A DNA stretch of 6,317 nt, taken from assembly GCA_030601485.1 (NCBI GenBank), contig JAUVTO010000108.1:1-6317 (forward strand). The letters are read 5' to 3'. The notes below the pieces were generated by a model that was given only the letters and a program-made list of their open reading frames with translations, made no database searches and was not told the DNA's origin. This DNA is from Desulfobacterales bacterium (GTDB lineage: Bacteria > Desulfobacterota > Desulfobacteria > Desulfobacterales > UBA11574). The number at the start of each line of letters is the position of its first letter. Positions within the stretch are counted from its first letter, which is position 1. Shown piece after piece: positions 1-5,964 of this stretch. Position numbers and translations under genes: made by a program.

Positions 1-87
1 AGATGTTCTCTTTTGGTTGTTAAGCCATTATTCATTTTCTTTACAAAAACTAAGCTGTTGCCCATAACTATCATCGATAAAAAAATG

Positions 88-116
88 TTTACAAAACTTA
101 TGTATTCTTATATATG
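88..116 (+). promoter_or_regulatory. Possible sigma-70-type promoter for the lysine-rich membrane protein gene
   Basis: TTTACA at 88-93 matches the -35 consensus at 5 of 6 bases. A 17-nt spacer leads to TATATG at 111-116, a weak -10 (4 of 6). The surrounding 1-171 is very AT-rich, with no convincing gene, so chance matches are easy here; a second, weaker pair (TTTACA 40-45, CATAAC 63-68) also exists. The position, about 50 nt upstream of the ribosome binding site at 157-163, is sensible for a leader. I see nothing else in 1-156 that I can name. Confidence 0.3.
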
Positions 117-156
117 GTATTTTCTAATTTATATATATAAAATCATAAACAATTTC

Positions 157-163
157 AAAGGGG
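157..163 (+). promoter_or_regulatory. Strong Shine-Dalgarno site pointing to ATG 172
   Basis: AAAGGGG lies 8 nt upstream of the ATG at 172-174, separated by a run of T. It is the best ribosome binding site in the left unit. It argues that the ancestral translation start was ATG 172, although the frame opened there is closed by TAA at 229-231. ATG 208, in the same frame, has no comparable site. Confidence 0.55.
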
Positions 164-245
164 TTTTTTTTATGGGAAAATACAGTTTGCTTTACTCAAC
201 CGCTACTATGAAAAAAAAGACGTCGCCATAAGTAGCCGCTAAAGC

Positions 246-308
246 AAAAGCAACTCCAAAGGCCAAGGCCGCCGTAAAACCAAAAGCAGCTCCAAAGGCC
301 AAGGCCGC
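246..308 (+). repeat. Two 27-bp direct repeats, 36-bp period, in the Lys/Ala-rich tail
   Basis: Bases 246-272 and 282-308 are identical at 26 of 27 positions (one A/G difference), offset by 36 bp, i.e. 12 codons. Each encodes K-A-(T/A)-P-K-A-K-A-A. A degenerate third unit follows (PKAKAAA, about 309-330). The exact codon period fits growth of the tail by in-frame tandem duplication. Confidence 0.65.
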
Positions 309-363
309 TCCCAAAGCCAAAGCCGCCGCTCGAGCTAAAAAACCGGCGCCGAAGACAAAAAAG

Positions 364-370
364 AAGAAGG
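364..370 (+). promoter_or_regulatory. Shine-Dalgarno-like AAGAAGG before ATG 376
   Basis: AAGAAGG ends 5 nt before ATG 376. It also encodes part of the lysine run that ends the basic tail, so the match may be incidental. If functional, it would allow internal initiation or reinitiation downstream of the TAA at 229-231, and would make 376 the working start. Confidence 0.4.
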
Positions 371-375
371 TTTCA

Positions 376-1254
376 ATGAAAGAACTCATTCATAAAAAAT
401 TCGACACATGGAAGCCGGATAAGCTCTATACGGTTAGTCCTGATGAAAAATATCTTAAAGGTTTTGCCGCACCGCCTTTTGCCTCAGGCTCAGAAGAAGA
501 GACTCGACGGATCAAGGAACTGCTGCTGAAAAAATTTGACATAGAGGAGATTAAGGCTGCTGCTGAAAAGGCCGCAGAGCCGGAAGTATCTGTATCATAC
601 GAACCACCCGTTGACACCGACACCACCGTCTCTGACCCTATGGAAAAGGCTATGAAATATCTGGTTGCAGCTCTTGTTGTACTTGTTGCAATTATTGTCG
701 GTTCCAGCATGATAAACAAAACTAAATATTATATGGATGCAAAACAGGGCGCACTTGAAATCTGGCAGGGAAGATTCGCTCCCATGGGTGAAGAGCTTCT
801 GATCACACTGCCAGGAGTTCAGCTCCCTGAAACCATAAAAGATGTTTATTCCAAAAAAGATGTATTTCCGCTTATTTCCAATTATTATGTGGAAAAAGCG
901 GATACGCTGCTGGAAGTTCCGGGAATGCCTGATTTTGAAGGAATAAAGGGCTATTTAAACAAGGCGCTCTCCTTTGCTGTCACATCTGCTTCCACGGAAG
1001 CTGCTTATAATCGCTTGAACAACATCGAACTGATGATTCTTTTCTACAAGGCTGATGTGGCTGCCAGCAAGGCAACCATTTCTGACCTTAAAGACGCAAA
1101 GCGTTACCTTGACCAAGCCGCAGGACTCAGTACAAATGACCTTCAGGCGGATATGATAAATCAAAAAATTGATGCCGTGGATAAACAGATTGCGACCCTA
1201 AAAGCAAAAGAAAAGGAAGCAAAATCTCCGAAACCAAAAACGCCTGCTAAATGA
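376..1254 (+). CDS. Single-pass membrane protein of unknown family with Lys-rich ends
   Basis: This 292-residue ORF is not from a family I recognise. Residues 1-90 are hydrophilic, with the motif FAAPPFASGSEEETRRIKELL (about 30-50) and an acidic/proline linker (about 66-89). Residues about 94-113 (YLVAALVVLVAIIVGSSM) form one clear transmembrane helix. Residues 114-275 look mostly alpha-helical and could hold helical-repeat or coiled-coil hairpins (for example AAYNRLNNIELMILFYKADVAA-like helices around 209-230 and a helix around 253-280). The C-terminus is a short Lys/Pro tail (KSPKPKTPAK). By the positive-inside rule, the N-terminal part, together with any upstream basic tail, would be cytoplasmic and the 180-residue C-terminal part periplasmic. 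ATG 376 is the first start after the in-frame TAA at 229-231; the true or ancestral start is probably ATG 172. The gene stands alone and is closed by the terminator at 1273-1314. Existence of the coding region is well supported; function is unknown. Confidence 0.75.
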   Translation: MKELIHKKFDTWKPDKLYTVSPDEKYLKGFAAPPFASGSEEETRRIKELLLKKFDIEEIKAAAEKAAEPEVSVSYEPPVDTDTTVSDPMEKAMKYLVAALVVLVAIIVGSSMINKTKYYMDAKQGALEIWQGRFAPMGEELLITLPGVQLPETIKDVYSKKDVFPLISNYYVEKADTLLEVPGMPDFEGIKGYLNKALSFAVTSASTEAAYNRLNNIELMILFYKADVAASKATISDLKDAKRYLDQAAGLSTNDLQADMINQKIDAVDKQIATLKAKEKEAKSPKPKTPAK

Positions 1255-1272
1255 GTCAGTTGAAAAAAGACG

Positions 1273-1314
1273 AAAAAGCGGATTGCAATTTTATACTGCA
1301 ATCCGCTTTTTTTT
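1273..1314 (+). terminator. Rho-independent terminator
   Basis: A perfect 10-bp stem, GCGGATTGCA (1278-1287) against TGCAATCCGC (1297-1306), encloses a 9-nt loop and is followed by eight T (1307-1314). An A-run at 1273-1277 pairs with the first T residues, extending the stem to 15 bp and making it potentially active on the other strand too. It begins 18 nt after the stop codon of the membrane protein gene and separates it from the transporter operon. Confidence 0.93.
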
Positions 1315-1418
1315 CTGACTTTTGATTTCAGGTTCCCCAAAGCTAAATACCAAAAAGACAGATTCAAGTTTTTTCATTATCAACAGCTGTGATTTATACC
1401 CTTGAGCCACCTTTTCCC

Positions 1419-1447
1419 TTGACTCAAAAACTCGAATCTCTTATGTT
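1419..1447 (+). promoter_or_regulatory. Candidate sigma-70-type promoter of the ABC importer operon
   Basis: TTGACT (1419-1424, 5 of 6 to the -35 consensus) and TATGTT (1442-1447, 4 of 6 to the -10) are separated by exactly 17 nt. The -35 is part of a perfect 4+1+4 dyad, TTGACTCAA (1419-1427), which might be coincidence or half of a regulator site. Transcription would start near 1454, so the whole palindromic element at 1486-1630 would fall in a leader of about 195 nt. This is the best promoter match I found between the terminator and the first transporter gene, but it is a prediction from sequence only. Confidence 0.42.
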
Positions 1448-1485
1448 TGTGTTTTAACATTATTTATTCTTTAAAAACACTTGGT

Positions 1486-1630
1486 TAGTGTCCATCCATA
1501 AATGAGGATTTTTGTTCAAGATCAAGGCATGCGAAAAAAATAACCACAGGCATATAGTTGATATTTCGAGGATTATTTTTTGAGCATAACGCAGAGATTG
1601 GGCAAAAAGACCATTTATGGATGGACACTA
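1486..1630. mobile_element. MITE-like palindromic element with 19-bp perfect terminal inverted repeats
   Basis: TAGTGTCCATCCATAAATG (1486-1504) is the exact reverse complement of 1612-1630. The interior is also imperfectly palindromic about a centre at 1558: TTTTTG 1509-1514 with CAAAAA 1603-1608, ATGC 1529-1532 with GCAT 1584-1587, and AAAAAATAA 1535-1543 with TTATTTTTT 1573-1581. The element is 145 bp and encodes no protein. Size, perfect ends and lack of coding capacity fit a non-autonomous transposon derivative (MITE) or another dispersed palindromic repeat; no transposase is in the window. The pentamer GTTAG occurs at 1484-1488 and 1631-1635 and could be a target duplication, but it overlaps the left inverted repeat. 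As RNA the element would form a long hairpin ending 17 nt before the start codon of the binding protein gene. Confidence 0.75.
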
Positions 1631-1647
1631 GTTAGGTCAAACCCACT

Positions 1648-3783
1648 ATGACCATTAGACGAGTCCTCATACTCGCACCCATGCTTTTAATCCTTTTTTT
1701 GCTCCAGTCATATTTCTGGGTACCCACCTATGAGGAGCAAACCAAAGGAAATCCCGAACGCCTCAATGAGTATATTGCCGGGTCCATTGGGGATGCCAGC
1801 CTGCTGAATCCGATTCTCACGGCGGATTCGGCCAGCAGCAGCATCGAAAACATGGTATTTGAGGGACTCATTGACAGGGATGAGCAATTGCACTTCAGAG
1901 GGCGTCTGGCAACATCATGGGAGGTCTTGGAAGAGGCTTTCTTTTACATAAACAAAAACGCCAGTATACCCGGACTGGCCAAGGCGGACCCGCAAGATGT
2001 GGCCAATTTTCTGAGAAAAGCAACGAAAAAAAAGAATACAACCGCCCCCGGACTCAAAATTTCTTTAGATCACATCACTTCAATTTCTGTTATTCCTGCT
2101 CGGAATTATTCGGTGACAAGACAGATTAAAGGTACGGATACCGGCGAACAGAAAAAATATATTAAAATCAGCATAGCAGCGCCTGCCAGGATAAAACTTG
2201 TTCTTAATCGGGTAGATCAGGATCTTTTTCAAAACCTTTCACTTTTTCTGGGCAAGGATTACTTCGCATCTTTTCATGGCGAGAACTACCTGAGCACGGA
2301 TCCTGTGCTCAAAAAGGAAAGATCAGCTAAATATGCCGGTGAGCTGTTACCTGCCACTGAGCACAATCCTTTTTTGATGTTTAACTTAAGGCCTGGTGTA
2401 AAGTTTCATGACGGCCACCTTTTTGACGCCTATGATGTCAAATTTACCTATGAATCGATCATGAATCCGAAAAATCTTTCCCCTCGTATTGCCGACTATG
2501 AGCCGGTCAAATCTGTTACAGTTATCGATCCGTTGACCGTAAAAATCGTTTACAAGCGACTTTATTCTCCTGCCATCGGAACCTGGAGCATGGGAATCCT
2601 CCCCGAGCATTTGCTCAATCATAACGCTCTTAAAAAGGAAGCCCGCCTTCTCGGGAAAGACCCGAACACGTTTTCCATGCGCCAGAGCAGCTTCAACCGG
2701 CATCCCATCGGGTGCGGACCTTTCCGGTTTCAGGAATGGAAATCGGATCAGTATATTATCCTGGATCGTTTTGATGGCTACTGGGAGGGACCGCCCAACT
2801 ATAAAAAATATGTCTTTCGTGTGATACCGGATCGGCTGACCCAGGAAATGGAATTTTATGCCGGCACCATCGACAGCTACGATGTTCAGCCCCATCAGGT
2901 AAAGCGGCTGGAAAAAGACCAAAGGTTCCAGAGTTTTTCCGGTACGGCTTTTGGCTACACGTATATCGGCTACAATATCAGGCGCAAGCCCTTTGATGAT
3001 CCCAGAGTACGAAGGGCGCTGGGCATGGCAATCGATATGAACAAGATTATCAAATATGTGCTTTATGATCAGGGAGAGCGAATCACAGGTCCTTTTGTCA
3101 AACAGACCGATTATTATAACCACAATATTAAACCGGTTCCTTACGATCCAAAGGGTGCTTTAGCACTGTTAGAGGCGGCCGGCTGGAAACGCAATAAAGA
3201 GGGATGGCTGACAAAAGATGGCAATAAATTCCAATTCACCCTTATCACCAACAACGGCAACGATCTCCGTAAAGCCATACTGGCAATTGCCCAGGATGCA
3301 TGGAAGCAGATCGGAATCGATGTCCATACCGATCTTTTAGAGTGGTCTGTATTTATCCAGGAACGCGTGAACAAGGCAGATTTTGATGCCCTGATTCTGG
3401 GCTGGCAAATGGGAATAGAGCCGGATCTGTATCAGATCTGGCATTCAAGCCAGACTAATCCTTATCAGCTCAATTTTGTAAGTTTCAAAAACAAAGAAGC
3501 CGACGATCTCATCATAAAGATCAGGCAGGAATATGATCACGACCGGCAGGTCGAATACTGCCACAGGCTTCACGAAATTATTGCAATAGAGCAGCCGTAC
3601 ACGTTTCTTTATGTTGGTAAGTGGACAGCCGTTTTAGACAAACGTATCGTCATGAAAACTGTAGATGATGCGGGGCAAATAATGTATGAAAAAATAAAAC
3701 CGACTAAAACCGGAAATTATAGTTTTTATTTTAACAAATGGATAAAGCTTCCGGAAGCGCCCGTCTTTATGGATGAGGGATAG
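1648..3783 (+). CDS. Periplasmic peptide-type ABC transporter solute-binding protein (SBP family 5, DppA/OppA-like), long form
   Basis: This 711-residue protein would capture an oligopeptide-like ligand in the periplasm and deliver it to the permeases encoded just downstream. Family 5 hallmarks are visible in order: LNPILTADSASSSIENMVFEGL (about 53-74), LATSWEV (87-93), the signature FNLRPGVKFHDG (245-256) with AYDVKFTYESI (261-271), GCGPFRFQEW (355-364), FDDPRVRRALGMAID (449-463), YDPKGALALLEAAGW (499-513) and ADFDALILGW (577-586). Typical members are about 500-600 residues. Here about 150 residues (94-243) separate TSWEV from FNLRPGV, which are usually about ten residues apart. The N-terminus (MTIRR, then hydrophobic 6-24) is a signal or anchor with no lipobox Cys and no clear Ala-X-Ala site, so it may stay uncleaved. 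The start is bounded by an in-frame TAG at 1633-1635. Its ribosome site (TTAGGT, 1632-1637) is weak. Stop is 3 nt before the next gene. Substrate is unknown: Dpp, Opp and related systems share this family. Confidence 0.93.
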   Translation: MTIRRVLILAPMLLILFLLQSYFWVPTYEEQTKGNPERLNEYIAGSIGDASLLNPILTADSASSSIENMVFEGLIDRDEQLHFRGRLATSWEVLEEAFFYINKNASIPGLAKADPQDVANFLRKATKKKNTTAPGLKISLDHITSISVIPARNYSVTRQIKGTDTGEQKKYIKISIAAPARIKLVLNRVDQDLFQNLSLFLGKDYFASFHGENYLSTDPVLKKERSAKYAGELLPATEHNPFLMFNLRPGVKFHDGHLFDAYDVKFTYESIMNPKNLSPRIADYEPVKSVTVIDPLTVKIVYKRLYSPAIGTWSMGILPEHLLNHNALKKEARLLGKDPNTFSMRQSSFNRHPIGCGPFRFQEWKSDQYIILDRFDGYWEGPPNYKKYVFRVIPDRLTQEMEFYAGTIDSYDVQPHQVKRLEKDQRFQSFSGTAFGYTYIGYNIRRKPFDDPRVRRALGMAIDMNKIIKYVLYDQGERITGPFVKQTDYYNHNIKPVPYDPKGALALLEAAGWKRNKEGWLTKDGNKFQFTLITNNGNDLRKAILAIAQDAWKQIGIDVHTDLLEWSVFIQERVNKADFDALILGWQMGIEPDLYQIWHSSQTNPYQLNFVSFKNKEADDLIIKIRQEYDHDRQVEYCHRLHEIIAIEQPYTFLYVGKWTAVLDKRIVMKTVDDAGQIMYEKIKPTKTGNYSFYFNKWIKLPEAPVFMDEG

Positions 3784-3786
3784 ACC

Positions 3787-4749
3787 ATGATATCATTTAT
3801 CGGACGGAGTGTTATCCAGAAGATCATTACTCTGTTTTTCGTCTCCATCGTATCTTTTTTGATCATTCATATTGCGCCCGGCAAGCCGAGCCAGGTGGAT
3901 CCGATGAATCCCAAGTTCACTCCTGAAGTAGTGGAACGATTTCGAAAAGAGTTTCATCTGGACAAGCCTCTTCATGTTCAGTATCTTTATTTTTATAAGA
4001 ATCTTTTTACCGGGGAAACCGTTTCCTGGAAGGACAACCAATCGGTCCTTAAAAAGATATGGGAACGATTCTTAAACAGTCTGCCCCTCTTTATTGTGGG
4101 TACAATTATTACCTGGACCCTTTCTTTTCCCATAGGAATCAGATCGGCCATTTTCAGGGGGCAATTCTATGATCGGAGTGCCACATTTTTATCTTATCTT
4201 TTGATTTCCATTCCCGGTTTCTTTTTTGCTTATGTCCTGATTATTTTCGTGGTGAACCAATTCCATGTTCCGGTTATCGGCATGGAAACTTTCGGAATCG
4301 GTGACGGTGCTTCCCTGCCGCACATATTCATGGACAGGATCTGGCATCTGCTCCTCCCTTCTGTACTGGGCGCCACCGGAGGAATTGCAGTCCTTTCCCG
4401 GTATGTACGAAGTCAGATGCTCGAAGTGGAAGGTCAGGATTATATTCGTACGGCCCGGGCCAAAGGACTTCCACCGGAACAGGTCCACTATAAGCATGCT
4501 CTGCGAAATGCTCTGCTTCCTTTTGTAACCATGTTCGGACTTATTTTGCCGGGTCTGATCGGAGGCTCGGTTATCATCGAATCGATATTTTCCTGGCCGG
4601 GTATGGGACGTATGGCCTATGAGGCGATTCTGGCCAGAGATTACCCGATTATTCTGACGGTTAATTTTGTTTCAGCCGTCCTGGTACTGGCCGGCACTTT
4701 TATTTCGGATCTTCTTTACCTAATTGTCGATCCAAGGATACGTCTGTAA
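3787..4749 (+). CDS. dppB: DppB/OppB-type ABC transporter permease
   Basis: This 320-residue inner-membrane protein is one half of the translocation channel. It has a typical family length and layout: a first transmembrane helix at about 10-30 ending in the usual IIHIAPGKP, a periplasmic region with FRKEFHLDKPLHVQYLYF (about 52-70), further helices at about 99-118, 132-156, 186-205, 243-265 and 285-314, and the cytoplasmic coupling (EAA) motif EGQDYIRTARAKGLP...HALRNALLP at 215-245, which contacts the ATPase. The C-terminus ESIFSWPGMGRMAYEAI...RDYP and DLLYLIVDPRIRL is classic for the DppB group. A ribosome site, GAGGG (3775-3779), lies inside the end of the binding protein gene, 7 nt before the ATG. 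Its stop overlaps the next start by 1 nt (TAATG), suggesting coupled translation. The symbol is a family-level name; OppB, or a permease for another substrate, is equally possible. Confidence 0.95.
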   Translation: MISFIGRSVIQKIITLFFVSIVSFLIIHIAPGKPSQVDPMNPKFTPEVVERFRKEFHLDKPLHVQYLYFYKNLFTGETVSWKDNQSVLKKIWERFLNSLPLFIVGTIITWTLSFPIGIRSAIFRGQFYDRSATFLSYLLISIPGFFFAYVLIIFVVNQFHVPVIGMETFGIGDGASLPHIFMDRIWHLLLPSVLGATGGIAVLSRYVRSQMLEVEGQDYIRTARAKGLPPEQVHYKHALRNALLPFVTMFGLILPGLIGGSVIIESIFSWPGMGRMAYEAILARDYPIILTVNFVSAVLVLAGTFISDLLYLIVDPRIRL

Positions 4750-5921
4750 TGAACATAGAAGAAAAAGGGGTTAACCCAGATTTTCAATTCGAAGCGCCCC
4801 TGGCTCCGAAACGAACCCGGCTCCAGGAATTCTGGCTTGTTTTCAGGCAAAACCGGCTGGCCATCCTGGGACTCTTTATTTTCATCCTTTTTTTCTGCTG
4901 CGCAATTGTGGGTCTGTTTATGACTTCCGGACCGGACCCTTTATTCGACCCTGCCATGATCCGTCTTCAAGAAAAGCTGCGTCCGCCCCTTGCAAAACCG
5001 AATCTTGATTCTTTGCGGCGTGAAGAGATCCCATCCCTGGGATTCTACCTGATGGGAACCGATGATCTGGGACGGGATGTTTTTGCAAGAATGCTTCAGG
5101 GCGCATGGGTTTCTTTGACCGTTGGTTTTGTGGCTGTCGGGATATCTGTACTCATCGGTATATTCATGGGCGGAATAGCGGGATACTTTGGGCAACACCA
5201 TATCAGAGTCGATCATATTTTATTAACGCTTCTTTTGATTTCCGGCACATCTCTGGTAATGGCCCATTCTATCCGTTTCGGTGCGGTGCTTTTATGTCTC
5301 ACTCTGGCATACATTTTTTACTCTTTCTCGACCAAAAACAGATCAAGGGAAAAAACGTTTCCGTCATGGGCAAAAGTTTTCCGTAAAAACGCTGTCTCCG
5401 TGGACACACTGATCATGCGAATCGTGGATATTATGCTCTGTTTTCCGAGTTTTTTTCTGATTCTGACGGTGGTAGCGCTTCTCCCTGCAAGTATATATAA
5501 TATTATGATCGTTATCGGGTTGACCAGCTGGATGGGAACCACGCGTTTTGTAAGAGCTGAATTTCTCTCTTTAAGAGAACAGGATTTTGTGGCGGCTGTA
5601 AAGACGCTCGGCGCCGGCAACTTCAGGATCATTTTTCGCCACATGATGCCCAATGCTATTGCGCCGGTGCTGGTCTCCGCTACCATCGGTATTGCTACGG
5701 CCATTTTAACGGAAGCCGGCTTGAGCTTTCTGGGATTCGGTGTGCCGCCCCCCCACGCCACCTGGGGAAACATTCTTTCAGACGGCAAGAATTTCATCTT
5801 TGATGCACCCTGGCTTACCTTCATACCGGGCATCGCAATTCTTATTGTGGTGCTCTCTTTTAACCTTTTTGGTGAAGGTCTCAGGGACGTATTGAACCCA
5901 AAACTCAGGGAAAGACACTGA
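4749..5921 (+). CDS. dppC: DppC/OppC-type ABC transporter permease with an internal insertion
   Basis: This is the second channel subunit of the importer, in the inner membrane. Family motifs: LQEFWLVFRQNRLAILGLFIF (about 25-45, first helix), LMGTDDLGRDVFARMLQGAWVSL (101-123), GGIAGYFG (141-148), VDTLIMRIVDIMLCFPSFF (218-236), the EAA coupling loop REQDFVAAVKTLGA...RHMMPNAIAPVLV (276-309), EAGLSFLGFGVPPP...TWGNIL (322-343) and FNLFGEGLRDVLNPKL (371-386). It is 390 residues against about 300 for E. coli DppC. Much of the excess is a stretch of about 70 residues (149-217) between GYFG and VDTLIMR, motifs that are adjacent in standard members. This stretch holds two hydrophobic segments (about 155-171 and 178-193) and a basic hydrophilic part (195-214). 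The reading frame is intact and both flanks match the family, so this is an insertion, not a frameshift. The start overlaps the dppB stop by 1 nt. The symbol is family-level; the substrate is unknown. Confidence 0.94.
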   Translation: MNIEEKGVNPDFQFEAPLAPKRTRLQEFWLVFRQNRLAILGLFIFILFFCCAIVGLFMTSGPDPLFDPAMIRLQEKLRPPLAKPNLDSLRREEIPSLGFYLMGTDDLGRDVFARMLQGAWVSLTVGFVAVGISVLIGIFMGGIAGYFGQHHIRVDHILLTLLLISGTSLVMAHSIRFGAVLLCLTLAYIFYSFSTKNRSREKTFPSWAKVFRKNAVSVDTLIMRIVDIMLCFPSFFLILTVVALLPASIYNIMIVIGLTSWMGTTRFVRAEFLSLREQDFVAAVKTLGAGNFRIIFRHMMPNAIAPVLVSATIGIATAILTEAGLSFLGFGVPPPHATWGNILSDGKNFIFDAPWLTFIPGIAILIVVLSFNLFGEGLRDVLNPKLRERH

Positions 5922-5956
5922 ATTGTCGATTGAAGATTGAAAATTGGCAAATGACA
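5922..5956 (+). repeat. Imperfect heptanucleotide tandem repeat between the dppC and dppD genes
   Basis: Five 7-nt units follow directly after the dppC stop: ATTGTCG, ATTGAAG, ATTGAAA, ATTGGCA, AATGACA. The first four share ATTG at the same phase; the fifth is degenerate. The array fills almost the whole 43-nt gap before the next start codon and its last base abuts the ribosome binding site AGGTGA. Short heptamer arrays of this kind are typical of non-coding spacers; no function is evident. Confidence 0.55.
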
Positions 5957-5964
5957 GGTGACTA

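Larger units (their letters stand above)
172..375 (+). other. Interrupted N-terminal coding region: short leader, in-frame TAA, then Lys/Ala/Pro-rich tail
   Basis: From ATG 172 the frame reads MGKYSLLYSTATMKKKTSP and then stops at TAA 229-231. The next 48 codons (232-375) are open in the same frame and join the ORF that starts at ATG 376. They encode a strongly basic, low-complexity tail with 18 Ala, 17 Lys and 6 Pro, built of units like PKAKAA, resembling the C-terminal tails of histone H1-like bacterial proteins. Synonymous choices vary (AAA/AAG, GCC/GCT/GCA), which suggests selection as protein rather than simple DNA slippage. There is no ATG, GTG or TTG in frame between the TAA and ATG 376. 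A single change of TAA to AAA (Lys) would restore a protein of about 360 residues. Possible explanations are a recent nonsense mutation, a sequencing error, stop readthrough, or a relic upstream of a gene now starting at 376. I cannot tell these apart. Confidence 0.6.

Noticed and set aside
13..171. Extension of the first frame upstream of ATG 172, starting from a TTG at 13.
   Set aside because: The translation is typical of AT-rich non-coding DNA, and a strong ribosome site sits directly before ATG 172.
213..219. A AAA AAG heptamer, a classic -1 frameshift slippery site, in the correct phase just before the in-frame TAA.
   Set aside because: A -1 shift reaches a TAA about eight codons later, and a +1 shift hits TAG within a few codons; neither rejoins the long Lys-rich frame, so programmed frameshifting does not rescue the gene.
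192..389. Minus-strand frame rich in Ala, Phe and Gly opposite the Lys/Ala-rich tail.
   Set aside because: It is the mirror of the biased, repetitive coding strand, has no credible ribosome site and resembles no protein.
1402..1427. TTGAG...CTCAA inverted pair with a 16-nt loop upstream of the transporter operon.
   Set aside because: A 5-bp stem with a large loop is expected by chance in this composition.
1486..1630. Riboswitch or attenuator instead of a mobile repeat.
   Set aside because: The structure is a single long, near-perfect palindrome without a T-run or a recognisable aptamer pattern, so a dispersed inverted-repeat element is the simpler reading, though a regulatory effect stays possible.
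2386..3123. Long minus-strand open frame (245 codons) inside the solute-binding protein gene.
   Set aside because: The + strand frame encodes clear family 5 motifs across this whole stretch; the reverse frame shows no domain and is a coding shadow.
5318..5950. Minus-strand open frame (210 codons) opposite the DppC-type gene.
   Set aside because: The + strand carries the EAA loop and other permease motifs here; the opposite frame has no recognisable features.
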